Origin: an uncultured Bacteroidales bacterium
GTDB lineage: Bacteria > Bacteroidota > Bacteroidia > Bacteroidales > Bacteroidaceae
Assembly (NCBI GenBank): GCA_937914945.1
Contig: CALGJF010000066.1
Location: 1 to 64,000 of the forward strand
Reading direction: 5' to 3'
Length of the DNA: 64,000 bases
Translations under genes and position numbers: made by a program
Shown: positions 29,165 through 38,273 of the stretch, piece after piece
Layout: each line of letters starts with the position of its first letter
Position numbering within the stretch: position 1 is the first letter of the stretch
Notes under the pieces: generated by a model
Told to the model about the DNA's origin: nothing
What the model saw: the letters and a program-made list of their open reading frames with translations, nothing else
Databases searched by the model: none

Positions 29165-29434
29165 TTATCTACGCAAGCCGAGTTTTGCAACAATTGCACG
29201 GTAGCGGTTGATATCGCGGTCCTTCAAATAGTTAAGGAGCGCACGACGCTTACCTACCAACATTGTCAAAGCTCTCTGTGTACTATAATCTTTACGGTTA
29301 GCCTTGAGGTGCTCCGTCAAATGGGCAATACGGTATGAGAACAATGCTATCTGGCTCTCTGCAGAACCGGTATCAGTGTTAGACGTTCCGTATGTACCAA
29401 AGATTTCTTGCTTTTTAGCTGAATCCAAATACAT
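29165..29434 (-). CDS. rpsO: 30S ribosomal protein S15
   Basis: An 89-aa S15 of normal length. Conserved stretches are FGTYGTSNTDTGSAESQIAL near the N-terminus, HLTEHLKANRKDYSTQRAL in the middle and LLNYLKDRDINRYRAIVAKL near the C-terminus. It binds 16S rRNA at the central domain of the small subunit. It is monocistronic here, with a clear promoter (29478-29508) and terminator (29113-29144). The short leader could host S15 autoregulation, but I see no defined structure. Confidence 0.97.
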   Translation of the reverse strand: MYLDSAKKQEIFGTYGTSNTDTGSAESQIALFSYRIAHLTEHLKANRKDYSTQRALTMLVGKRRALLNYLKDRDINRYRAIVAKLGLRR

Positions 29435-29477
29435 AGATTTGTGTTTTAAGAATGAATAAAAATTTTATTTAGCGGGT

Positions 29478-29508
29478 GCAAAGATACAGCTATTTTTTTT
29501 ATTGGCAA
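29478..29508 (-). promoter_or_regulatory. Bacteroidetes-type promoter for rpsO
   Basis: On the minus strand TATCTTTG (complement of 29478-29485) fits the -7 box and TTG lies 20 nt upstream (complement of 29506-29508). It is 44 nt before the rpsO ATG. Confidence 0.65.
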
Positions 29509-29634
29509 TGATTTTTGCAAATAAAAATTCACAAAGCAACAATAATAGCAGCCCCAAAATGCATCAAGCACCATCTTTTGATATTTTCGGAACAGCTTAT
29601 CGGACAATTATTCGTTTTTTCCACTGATTTGTAG

Positions 29635-29642
29635 TAACTTTG
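29635..29642 (+). promoter_or_regulatory. Putative -7 box for the bipA operon
   Basis: TAACTTTG fits TAnnTTTG and is followed by CA, as in strong Bacteroidetes promoters. It lies 32 bp before the bipA ATG. The -33 box is poor (TTCG at 29611-29614). Confidence 0.5.
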
Positions 29643-29674
29643 CACCCTCAAAAATATATTAATATATTACAATA

Positions 29675-31471
29675 ATGCAGAATATTAGAAACATTGCCAT
29701 TATAGCCCACGTTGACCACGGCAAAACCACCTTGGTCGATAAAATGATGCTGGCAGGCAACCTATTGAAGGAGCAGGATAACGACAATCTTACACTCGAC
29801 AATAACGACCTTGAAAGGGAAAGAGGTATAACCATTCTCTCAAAGAACGTATCAATTCAATACAAAGGAACAAAAATCAACATCATCGACACCCCGGGAC
29901 ACAGCGACTTTGGTGGCGAGGTGGAGCGCGTGTTGAACATGGCCGACGGCTGTATTCTATTGGTAGATGCCTTTGAAGGCCCCATGCCGCAAACACGATT
30001 CGTACTGCAAAAGGCATTGCAGATAGGCTTGAAACCCATAGTTGTGGTAAACAAGGTGGACAAGCCCAACTGCCGCCCCGACGAGGTACACGAAATGGTA
30101 TTCGACCTCATGTTCTCGCTCGATGCCACTGAGGAGCAACTCGATTTCCCCGTGATATTCGGTTCGGCAAAAAACAACTGGATGAGCACCGATTGGCGCA
30201 AGCCCACAAACGACCTCACCCCACTGCTCGATGCAATCCTTGAACACATACCCGCCCCCGAAAAATTGGAGGGCACACCACAGATGCTTATCACCTCACT
30301 CGACTATTCGCCCTATACAGGCCGCATAGCCATAGGGCGCGTACATCGTGGCACGCTCACCGAGAATGCGAATATCACCCTCGTGAACCGCAATGGCGGG
30401 CAGAGCAAGATGAAGATTAAGGAGCTGCACACGTTCGAGGGACTCGGCCGCAAAAAAACCGACGCCGTAAGCTCTGGCGACATCTGCGCCATCGTGGGCC
30501 TCGACAAATTTGAGATAGGCGACACAGTGTGCGACTTTGAAAACCCCGAGGCATTGCCACCCATTGCCATAGACGAGCCCACCATGAGCATGCTATTTAC
30601 CATAAACGACTCGCCATTCTTTGGCAAAGAGGGAAAGTTTGTTACCTCGCGCCACATACAGGAGCGATTGGAGAAAGAGCTCGACAAAAACCTCGCCTTG
30701 CGCGTGAAGAAAGACCCCGAGGAGGATGCTTGGACCGTGTTCGGCCGCGGAGTGCTCCATCTGTCGGTACTTATCGAAACCATGCGTCGCGAGGGCTACG
30801 AACTGCAAGTGGGGCAACCCCAGGTTATCTACAAAGAGATAGACGGCGTGCGTTGCGAACCCATTGAGGAGCTCACCATAAACGTGCCCACCGACTATTC
30901 GAGCAAGATGATTGATATGATTACCCGCCGCAAGGGTGAAATGCTCTCAATGGAGGCACAGGGCGACCGAGTGAACATAGAGTTCAACGTACCCTCGCGC
31001 GGAATCATCGGCCTGCGCACCAACGTGCTCACCGCATCGGCAGGCGAGGCTATCATGGCACACCGTTTCAAAGAGTACCAGCCATACAAGGGCGATATTG
31101 AACGTCGCACCAACGGCTCAATGGTTGCAATGGAGAGCGGTACAGCCTTTGCATATGCAATAGACAAGTTGCAGGACCGCGGCCGTTTCTTCATCAACCC
31201 ACAGGAAGAGGTCTATGCAGGCCAGGTAGTGGGTGAGCACATCCACGAAAACGACCTTGTGATAAATGTAACCAAGAGCAAGAAACTCACCAACATGCGC
31301 GCCAGCGGAAGCGACGACAAGGCCCGCATCGTTCCCCCAATAATATTCTCGTTAGAGGAGGCATTGGAATACATCAAGGAAGACGAATATCTGGAAGTTA
31401 CACCCAAATCCATGCGCATGCGCAAAATCATACTCGACGAGCTTGAACGCAAACGTGCCAACAAACAATAA
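29675..31471 (+). CDS. typA: Ribosome-associated GTPase BipA/TypA
   Basis: A 598-aa translational GTPase of normal length that acts in ribosome assembly and stress adaptation. The G1 motif AHVDHGKTTL (11-20), G3 DTPGH (72-76) and G4 NKVD (126-129) are intact. EF-G-like domains follow, plus the BipA-specific C-terminal domain (KLTNMRASGSDDKARIVPP). It is first in an operon with the lipoprotein gene 6 nt downstream and then yifB. Confidence 0.96.
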   Translation: MQNIRNIAIIAHVDHGKTTLVDKMMLAGNLLKEQDNDNLTLDNNDLERERGITILSKNVSIQYKGTKINIIDTPGHSDFGGEVERVLNMADGCILLVDAFEGPMPQTRFVLQKALQIGLKPIVVVNKVDKPNCRPDEVHEMVFDLMFSLDATEEQLDFPVIFGSAKNNWMSTDWRKPTNDLTPLLDAILEHIPAPEKLEGTPQMLITSLDYSPYTGRIAIGRVHRGTLTENANITLVNRNGGQSKMKIKELHTFEGLGRKKTDAVSSGDICAIVGLDKFEIGDTVCDFENPEALPPIAIDEPTMSMLFTINDSPFFGKEGKFVTSRHIQERLEKELDKNLALRVKKDPEEDAWTVFGRGVLHLSVLIETMRREGYELQVGQPQVIYKEIDGVRCEPIEELTINVPTDYSSKMIDMITRRKGEMLSMEAQGDRVNIEFNVPSRGIIGLRTNVLTASAGEAIMAHRFKEYQPYKGDIERRTNGSMVAMESGTAFAYAIDKLQDRGRFFINPQEEVYAGQVVGEHIHENDLVINVTKSKKLTNMRASGSDDKARIVPPIIFSLEEALEYIKEDEYLEVTPKSMRMRKIILDELERKRANKQ

Positions 31472-31477
31472 TATACA

Positions 31478-32536
31478 ATGAGAAAGCTATTCATCCTCAC
31501 ACTCACCATGTTGCTTGCGGCAGCCTGCAAGGAGGCGCCTCGTTACACCATTGCCGGCAACACCGGCAATGCGGGCGACACGCTATACCTTTTCGGTCTC
31601 GACAGCAGATACGAGAAGATTGACAAGATCGCCTGCGACGCACAGGGCACATTCAACCACTTCATAGAGACCGACACCATTGCACCACTCGGCCTTGTAC
31701 TGCCAAGTGGCGACATGATAACCCTTTTTGCCGAGCCCGGTGTAAACGCAACACTCGTCAAGAACGAGGTTGAGGGCGAAGGGTGGATTGTAAAAGGAGG
31801 AGTGGAACAGGCACTGTATGACAGCATTGCAGACATCATTGCAAAGGCCGAAAGCAACTCGGCAAAGCAGGTACACCTTGAGGAGTTTACCCGCAGCTAC
31901 CCCATGAGCAATGTAAATGTGGAGATTATACGCCGTTTCATGATAGACATTCCACACCCCAACAACAGCTTCACACTCAGCCGCATAAGAAACCTCGGTG
32001 GCACATTGCAGGACCATGAACTCTTCAAAGAGATACAAGAGCGCATAGACAACAAAAACAGCAATGTGCTCTACAAACTGCTGCCCTCGTTCAACTACAC
32101 CACTGCCGAAGGTAATAAGATAAGCACCAAAAGCTACAAAGGGAAAATGCTTGTCATAAACTTTTGGGCCACATGGGATTCACTCTCGCGTGCGCAAATG
32201 AAGGAGATAAGCAAGCAATTCGCCACAAAAGACACAAGCAACATAGGCATGCTCAACATATCATTGGACTACGACACAGTGCAATGGAGAAGATGCATAA
32301 AAGAGGATAGCATCGCCGGCGACAATGTGTGCGACAGCGAGATGTGGAACAGCGATTTTGTCAAGCGATTCAACATATCGAATCTCACATTCACACTTAT
32401 ATCAAGCCCGTTCCACCGCATCGACCTGTTTGAAATGCCTGCCGACCGATTCTCAACCATAACAGACTCGCTTGCCGGCAAATATTTCAAGGAGAACGAC
32501 AACAAGAAAAAGACGAACAGAGATAAACGCAGATAA
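31478..32536 (+). CDS. DUF4369-like/TlpA-like lipoprotein lacking the CxxC motif
   Basis: A 352-aa predicted lipoprotein with a lipobox-like LLAAAC at residues 12-17. The N-terminal half resembles DUF4369 (YTIAGNTGNAGDTLYLFGLD). The C-terminal half is a thioredoxin/TlpA fold marked by KMLVINFWATWDSLSR. At the expected WCxxC site the residues are W233-D-S-L-S237, so both redox cysteines are absent. It therefore cannot act as a thiol-disulfide reductase and may be a binding or scaffold protein on the periplasmic side of a membrane. It sits between bipA (6 nt) and yifB (4 nt), a translation-type operon unrelated to redox chemistry. Confidence is good for fold and low for function. Confidence 0.75.
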   Translation: MRKLFILTLTMLLAAACKEAPRYTIAGNTGNAGDTLYLFGLDSRYEKIDKIACDAQGTFNHFIETDTIAPLGLVLPSGDMITLFAEPGVNATLVKNEVEGEGWIVKGGVEQALYDSIADIIAKAESNSAKQVHLEEFTRSYPMSNVNVEIIRRFMIDIPHPNNSFTLSRIRNLGGTLQDHELFKEIQERIDNKNSNVLYKLLPSFNYTTAEGNKISTKSYKGKMLVINFWATWDSLSRAQMKEISKQFATKDTSNIGMLNISLDYDTVQWRRCIKEDSIAGDNVCDSEMWNSDFVKRFNISNLTFTLISSPFHRIDLFEMPADRFSTITDSLAGKYFKENDNKKKTNRDKRR

Positions 32537-32540
32537 TGCC

Positions 32541-34079
32541 ATGTTGGTAAAGGTTTTTGCAGCTGCACTACAAGGAATTGATGCCATACAGGTAACAATA
32601 GAGGTAAATGCCCTGCGAGGAATAAAATTTTTCCTTGTAGGCTTGCCCGACAATGCCGTAAAGGAGAGCCACGAGAGAATAAACTCGGCATTCCAATACA
32701 ATGGTCTCCACTTTCCGAGTAAGCAGATTATTGTGAACATGGCACCCGCCGACATACGCAAAGAGGGGTCGGCATACGATTTACCCATAGCCATAGGTAT
32801 TCTGGCTGCCGATGAAAAAATATCCACCGACAAATTAGAGAGCTATCTGATAATGGGAGAGCTTGGGCTCGATGGCGAGCTCATGCCCATAAAAGGAGCC
32901 TTGCCCATAGCCATTAAGGCAAAGGAACTTGGTTATAAGGGGGTAATCGTGCCTACCGAAAATGCTGCCGAGGCGGCCGTTGTAAACGATATCGACGTGT
33001 GTGCAGCCGACAACCTCATGCAGGTAATTCGTTTTCTCAATGGCGAGGAGAATATCGCCCCATACCACATCGACACCGAGGAACATTTTTACTCAAAACA
33101 GACTCTGTTCCCATTCGATTTCAGCGAAGTACGCGGGCAGGAGAGCGTAAAACGCGCGTTCGAGGTTGCCGCCGCAGGCGGACACAACCTGCTTATGATA
33201 GGCCCTCCGGGCAGCGGAAAATCAATGATGGCAAAACGCCTGCCATCCATACTGCCCCCCATGACCATAAACGAGAGTTTGGAGACCACCAAGATACACT
33301 CCGTAAGCGGCAATCTGAAAGGCGGAGCATCGCTCATCACCCAACGCCCGTTCCGCAGCCCCCACCACACAATATCGTCGGTGGCACTTGTGGGCGGTGG
33401 CGCCAATCCCAAGCCGGGAGAGATATCACTTGCCCACAACGGTGTGCTTTTCCTCGACGAACTTCCCGAATTCAACCGTACCGTTCTCGAGGTGATGCGC
33501 CAACCACTTGAAGACCGCAAAATATGTGTGGCACGTGCCAACTACAAGGTGGAATATCCGGCAGGTGTTATGTTTGTGGCAAGCATGAACCCATGCCCCT
33601 GTGGTTACTACAACCACCCCACCAAGCCCTGCGTATGCAATCCGGGGCAGGTACAACGCTACCTTAACAAAATAAGCGGCCCTCTGCTCGACCGCATCGA
33701 CTTGCAAATAGAGATTGTACCCGTGCCGTTTGAAAAGATATCCGATGCACGTGAAGGCGAGCCAAGCGCAGCCATACGCGAACGGGTTATTGCCGCACGC
33801 AAGATACAGGAAGAGCGTTTCAAAACCGACAAAGGCATCTACTGCAACGCACAGATGACACCCAAGCTCTTAGCCAAGTATGCCGTACTCGAAGACAAAA
33901 GCCTTGCCCTGCTCAAAACCGCAATGACAAAATTCGACCTCTCGGCACGCGCCTACGACCGCATACTCAAAGTGGCCCGCACCATTGCCGACCTTGACAA
34001 CAGCGAAGACATTCAAAGCCACCACATTGCCGAGGCCATTGGCTACCGCAATCTCGACAGGGCCAATTGGGGAGAATAA
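32541..34079 (+). CDS. YifB family Mg-chelatase-like AAA+ ATPase
   Basis: A 512-aa YifB/ComM-type protein. It has an N-terminal Lon-like ChlI domain and an AAA+ core with Walker A GPPGSGKS and Walker B LFLDELPEF. Cysteines cluster in MNPCPCGYYNHPTKPCVC, and the Mg_chelatase_C domain is C-terminal. In naturally transformable bacteria ComM promotes branch migration during recombination; the role here is inferred. The ATG at 32541 (MLVKVFAAALQGIDAIQV) is chosen. An upstream frame start at 32472 would add 23 residues overlapping the previous gene and unlike the family. Confidence 0.9.
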   Translation: MLVKVFAAALQGIDAIQVTIEVNALRGIKFFLVGLPDNAVKESHERINSAFQYNGLHFPSKQIIVNMAPADIRKEGSAYDLPIAIGILAADEKISTDKLESYLIMGELGLDGELMPIKGALPIAIKAKELGYKGVIVPTENAAEAAVVNDIDVCAADNLMQVIRFLNGEENIAPYHIDTEEHFYSKQTLFPFDFSEVRGQESVKRAFEVAAAGGHNLLMIGPPGSGKSMMAKRLPSILPPMTINESLETTKIHSVSGNLKGGASLITQRPFRSPHHTISSVALVGGGANPKPGEISLAHNGVLFLDELPEFNRTVLEVMRQPLEDRKICVARANYKVEYPAGVMFVASMNPCPCGYYNHPTKPCVCNPGQVQRYLNKISGPLLDRIDLQIEIVPVPFEKISDAREGEPSAAIRERVIAARKIQEERFKTDKGIYCNAQMTPKLLAKYAVLEDKSLALLKTAMTKFDLSARAYDRILKVARTIADLDNSEDIQSHHIAEAIGYRNLDRANWGE

Positions 34080-34093
34080 AGATTCACACCAGG

Positions 34094-34123
34094 TTGTGAA
34101 TACAATAAATACCACTATCTTTG
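34094..34123 (+). promoter_or_regulatory. Bacteroidetes-type promoter for the TPR-TIR operon
   Basis: TTG (34094-34096), 19-nt spacer, TATCTTTG (34116-34123). It is 39 bp before the TPR gene ATG and gives the three-gene module its own transcription start, separate from yifB. Confidence 0.65.
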
Positions 34124-34162
34124 CCATTGATTACATCATTGAGAGACAAACACATATAATTT

Positions 34163-37123
34163 ATGAGAACCCCACTTTTTCACATACTCCTGTGCATCAT
34201 AGCGTTCAACCTGCAAGCGCAGACACAGCAAGGATACATCAGAACCATAGGCCGCCCCGACAAAAAGGGCGAGCCGCTAAGCAATGTATCTGTTCGCTTG
34301 AAGGGAGGCCACAACGCCGTGCTCAGCGATGAAAAAGGCAAATTTGCCCTGCTCATGCACGGCAAAAAAAACGGCGACTCTTATACCCTGCAACAGGTAA
34401 GAAAAAGCGGTTATCAACTAAACGATGCCGGGGTCATAGGGCGTAATTTTGCATTCTCGGACAAAGTGCCCCATACTATCGTAATGGTATCTACATCGCA
34501 ATTACAAAAGGAGAAGCAGCGCATTGAAAACAATGCATACAGAGTGGCTGAGAAAAACTACAAAGAAAAAATCACAAAGCTCGAGCAGCAGGTAAACGAC
34601 AGCCTCATCACCATGGACAAGTACCGCCAGGAACTTGAATCCCTGCAAGAGAGTTTCGAGAAATACCAGCTGATGATTGAGGGACTGGCCGACCACTATG
34701 CACATGCCGACTATGACAATCTTAACGAAAAGGAGCGTGCCATAAACATCTGCATCGAAGAGGGCGACCTGGAACGTGCCGACTCGCTCATACACACACT
34801 CTTCAACCCTGTCGATATATTAAAGCGCAATAAAGAGGCAATGCTCCACATAGAGCAACAGCTATCACAGGCAAACGAAATGATTGCCAACGCCAATATA
34901 GAGATGCAGAAAGTCATCAAACAGCAGAAGAAAGAGGCCGAATACCTATACCACCTTTATACCATCGCATTGGCAAAATTCGACAACCAGAAAGCCAAAT
35001 ACTACATAGAGACCCGCGCCGAGCTGGACAGTACAGAAGCCGAATGGCAGTTCGATGCAGCCTATTATGCACACAAGCAAAACCAATTCAAAACTGCAGA
35101 GCATTACTACAAAAGAGCGCTCAAAGCAAAGGAAGCAATCGAAGGCTCTACAAAGTATCAGCCCGAAACAGCATCTACGCTAAACAACCTTGCAAGCCTC
35201 TATGTCGACACACAACGCTACACAGAGGGTGAAGATTCATACAAACAGGCACTTGAAATATACCGCCACCTTGCTCAAGACGATGCCGAGACGTATGAGC
35301 CCGAGATTGCATTCACCCTTAATAACCTGGCACTGCTCTATATAAACACACGAAAGTACGAAGAGAGCGAAAGCATGTGCAACGAGGCGTTGGAGATACG
35401 CAAAAGGCTGGCAGCGGAGAATCCCGCGTTCTACGAACCCTATCTGGCGACAACCCTCAGCAATCAAGCATTGCTCTACTCGCACACTGCACGATACACC
35501 GAGAGCGAGCAAACATACATGCAAGTTCTTGAAATCTACCGCAAACGAGCCGAGCAAGAGCCACAGGCATACGAACCCTATGTGGCAATTACCCTCAACA
35601 GCCTTGCCATTCTCTATTACAACACGCAACGATATGCCGAGAGCGAACAAATGAGCAAGGAGACACAAGAGATACGCAGCAAATTCACAAAAGCAAACAC
35701 ACATACCCACGACCCCAATGTAGCAACCACGCTAAACAACCTGGGCACATTCTACTACGAAACAAAAAGGTACAAAGAGAGCGAGGCCATGTATAATGAG
35801 GCTATGGAGATTTACAAGCACCTTGCCAAGGAGAATCCGCAAGCCTATGAACCCTATGTGGCAATGACACTGAACAATCTGGCAGGTGTGTATGCCGATA
35901 CCAAGCGATACAATGAGAGCGAAAGCACATACAAAGAGGCTTTGGAATTGCGCAAAAAGCTCGCCGAAGAGGACCCGCAGGCCTATGCCCCCGATGTGGC
36001 ACGCGTATATAATAACCTCGCGCTGCTATACTCCGACACCCGTCGATACGACGAAAGCATTGAAATGTATAAAGCAGCCTTGGATATACGCAGAAAACTA
36101 GCACAAGATAATCCTCAAGCCCACAATATAAACGTGGCCATGACACTCAATAATCTGGCAGGCCTGTACCATAACAACAAGCAACACACCGAGAGCGAGG
36201 GATTATACAAAGAGGCACTCGCAATATATCGGGAACTTGTAAAGAGCCAACCGCAGATGTACGAACCATACTTGGCACGCACGCTCAACAATCTTGCATC
36301 GCTCTATTACAGCACCAAGCAACCCCTTGCAAGCGAAGAACTATACAAGGAGGCACTTGCCATGTATAGAAAACTTGCTGCAATCGACCCCAAAACCTAT
36401 GAGCCCGATGTGGCGCGCACGCTCAACAATCTTGCATCGCTATACTCCGACAGCAAACGCTTTGCCGAGGGAGAGGCCACATACATGGAGGCATTGGAAA
36501 TAAGGCGCAAACTTGCCACCGAGAACCCGCAATTATACATGCAATCGGTAGCCCTCACACAATACAATCTGGGCACGCTGCATTTAAGAAACAAAGACTA
36601 CACAAAAGGAATAGCATCGTACGAAGAGGCACTGAAAATCTACCGTGAATTAGCCATAGAAGAGCCGTTGATGCAGCTACATTACACAAACTCGCTCAAA
36701 TGGCTTGTGCAGCTATACAAAAACACAAAGGAGCGCAACAAGGGATTCCAAGCATACGAGGAGTATATGCCCATCATAAAGCAGAACTACGAAAAACGCC
36801 CCGACATATACAAAACCGAATACATAAAGGCGTTGGAATACCACACCGAGCAGTGCCTGTTGCTCGACGAATATACAAAATCGGAAACATACGCGCGCGA
36901 GCTATTGAACATAGACCCTACGAAGATACAGATATACCGCAACCTTGCAATATCACTCATTCTACAAGAGAGGTATACCGAAGCCGAAGAAATCTATTTC
37001 AAATACAAACCGCAATTAAGAGAAGAATTTTACGAGGACCTCGACAAATTCAAGGATTTGAAGAAAATAACAAAGAAACATAAGCAAGGGTTAAGAAGAA
37101 TAAAACTAATACTCAATGACTAA
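34163..37123 (+). CDS. Secreted tetratricopeptide-repeat protein
   Basis: A 986-aa protein with a signal peptide (about 1-20, ending LQAQ), so periplasmic or exported. A carboxypeptidase-regulatory-like beta domain (about 22-110) contains LSNVSVRLKGGHNAVLSDEKG. A coiled coil (about 115-180) follows, then a linker with GDLERADSLIHTLFNP. From about 300 to 860 there are eleven clear TPR units with a 46-residue period (consensus AxTLNNLAxLYxxTxRYxES), plus degenerate ones C-terminally. Such arrays bind peptides or proteins. Its stop overlaps the TIR gene by 8 nt. Its first ~300 residues are clearly paralogous to the gene at 38274-39242. Function is unknown; a sensor or scaffold for the TIR protein is inferred from the linkage. 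Confidence 0.85.
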   Translation: MRTPLFHILLCIIAFNLQAQTQQGYIRTIGRPDKKGEPLSNVSVRLKGGHNAVLSDEKGKFALLMHGKKNGDSYTLQQVRKSGYQLNDAGVIGRNFAFSDKVPHTIVMVSTSQLQKEKQRIENNAYRVAEKNYKEKITKLEQQVNDSLITMDKYRQELESLQESFEKYQLMIEGLADHYAHADYDNLNEKERAINICIEEGDLERADSLIHTLFNPVDILKRNKEAMLHIEQQLSQANEMIANANIEMQKVIKQQKKEAEYLYHLYTIALAKFDNQKAKYYIETRAELDSTEAEWQFDAAYYAHKQNQFKTAEHYYKRALKAKEAIEGSTKYQPETASTLNNLASLYVDTQRYTEGEDSYKQALEIYRHLAQDDAETYEPEIAFTLNNLALLYINTRKYEESESMCNEALEIRKRLAAENPAFYEPYLATTLSNQALLYSHTARYTESEQTYMQVLEIYRKRAEQEPQAYEPYVAITLNSLAILYYNTQRYAESEQMSKETQEIRSKFTKANTHTHDPNVATTLNNLGTFYYETKRYKESEAMYNEAMEIYKHLAKENPQAYEPYVAMTLNNLAGVYADTKRYNESESTYKEALELRKKLAEEDPQAYAPDVARVYNNLALLYSDTRRYDESIEMYKAALDIRRKLAQDNPQAHNINVAMTLNNLAGLYHNNKQHTESEGLYKEALAIYRELVKSQPQMYEPYLARTLNNLASLYYSTKQPLASEELYKEALAMYRKLAAIDPKTYEPDVARTLNNLASLYSDSKRFAEGEATYMEALEIRRKLATENPQLYMQSVALTQYNLGTLHLRNKDYTKGIASYEEALKIYRELAIEEPLMQLHYTNSLKWLVQLYKNTKERNKGFQAYEEYMPIIKQNYEKRPDIYKTEYIKALEYHTEQCLLLDEYTKSETYARELLNIDPTKIQIYRNLAISLILQERYTEAEEIYFKYKPQLREEFYEDLDKFKDLKKITKKHKQGLRRIKLILND

Positions 37124-38258
37124 CACAAACGAACAATACAAATACTTCGCGTTTATCTCATACAATTCAAAAGATTGGAAATGGGGAAGAACCTTGCAGC
37201 GCAAGCTCGAAAACTACACGCTGTCCAAAGAAATATGTGAAAAACATGGGCTTAAACGCACCCCCATGAGACCTATATTCTTTGCGCCGAGCGACATACA
37301 ATCGGGCGGGCTAAATGCCGAGCTCGAAAAACGCCTGCAAGCATCGCGCAACCTCATTGTCATCTGCTCGCCCAACTCGGCAAAATCCACATGGGTAGGC
37401 AAGGAGATTGAGTTCTTCCACAAGCTGGGCAGAACAGATAACATACACTTTTTTATAGTAGATGGCATACCAAACAGTGGAAACCCCGAAACCGAATGCT
37501 ACAATCCCATATTAAAAGAGCTCAATATACCGGAGATTCTTGGAGCCAACATACACGAAGCCAATGTAAGCCCATGGCCATGGATTAGAAAAGAGCGTGC
37601 CTATGTGCAACTAATCACCAAGTTGCTTGGTATAGAGTTCGATACAATATGGCAACGCCACAAAAGACAACTTACCGAGTCGTTTGCTCTATGGTTTGCG
37701 GGGATTGCAGCCATCATAGCAATAATATTCTATGTATGGAACTCTACCCTGCCTGTGGATATCAATGTAAAACTCAACGAGGCATCTTATGCAAACAAGC
37801 AACTGCCGCCAATGACAAACGCAATTCTATCCATCACACTCGACAACGAAACAAAGACCGATACGGTAAAGGATATCGCCACAAGCACACTGTTCAAGAA
37901 CATACCATCGAGATTCATTGGCACAGAGGTTAATTTCAAGGTAAAATGCCAGGATTTCAACGATGTCGATACCACTATTGTGCTGGCACCCGAGAACATA
38001 ATAAATATTTACCGCGATGCATCGGTCTATGGCAACGTACACTTTCGTTTGTGGGATGTCGCTCGTGAATGCGCTTTGAGCAACACAACAGTGGAAATAG
38101 AGGGAGAAGAGGCTATATCAGATGAAAACGGCCACGTTTCAATTTATATTCCATTAGAAAGACAAAAGAGCCACTACAGCCTTAAAACATCGTTCAGCGA
38201 CGATGTATATACCATTTACATGCCTTGCGGCGACTACAATGCAATATTAATAGAATAG
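37116..38258 (+). CDS. Transmembrane TIR-domain protein
   Basis: A 380-aa protein with an N-terminal TIR domain (about 8-175). It begins YFAFISYNSKD and carries SPNSAKSTWVGKEIEF. W93 and E97 match the TIR signature WxxxE, whose glutamate is catalytic in TIR NAD+-consuming enzymes. After RAYVQLITKLLGIEFDTIWQ and a basic RHKR comes one hydrophobic segment (about 189-208). About 170 residues of beta-rich, carboxypeptidase-regulatory-like sequence follow. No signal peptide is seen, so the likely topology is cytoplasmic TIR with the C-terminus in the periplasm. Bacterial TIR proteins of this kind are linked to immunity or signalling; which applies here is unknown. It overlaps the TPR gene by 8 nt and is followed by the paralogue 15 nt later. 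Confidence 0.87.
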   Translation: MTNTNEQYKYFAFISYNSKDWKWGRTLQRKLENYTLSKEICEKHGLKRTPMRPIFFAPSDIQSGGLNAELEKRLQASRNLIVICSPNSAKSTWVGKEIEFFHKLGRTDNIHFFIVDGIPNSGNPETECYNPILKELNIPEILGANIHEANVSPWPWIRKERAYVQLITKLLGIEFDTIWQRHKRQLTESFALWFAGIAAIIAIIFYVWNSTLPVDINVKLNEASYANKQLPPMTNAILSITLDNETKTDTVKDIATSTLFKNIPSRFIGTEVNFKVKCQDFNDVDTTIVLAPENIINIYRDASVYGNVHFRLWDVARECALSNTTVEIEGEEAISDENGHVSIYIPLERQKSHYSLKTSFSDDVYTIYMPCGDYNAILIE

Positions 38259-38273
38259 GTATAGTACACTTAT

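Noticed and set aside
34163..37123. The 46-residue TPR array as a DNA-level tandem repeat
   Set aside because: The repeats are well diverged at nucleotide level, so the periodicity is a protein feature, not an unstable DNA repeat.
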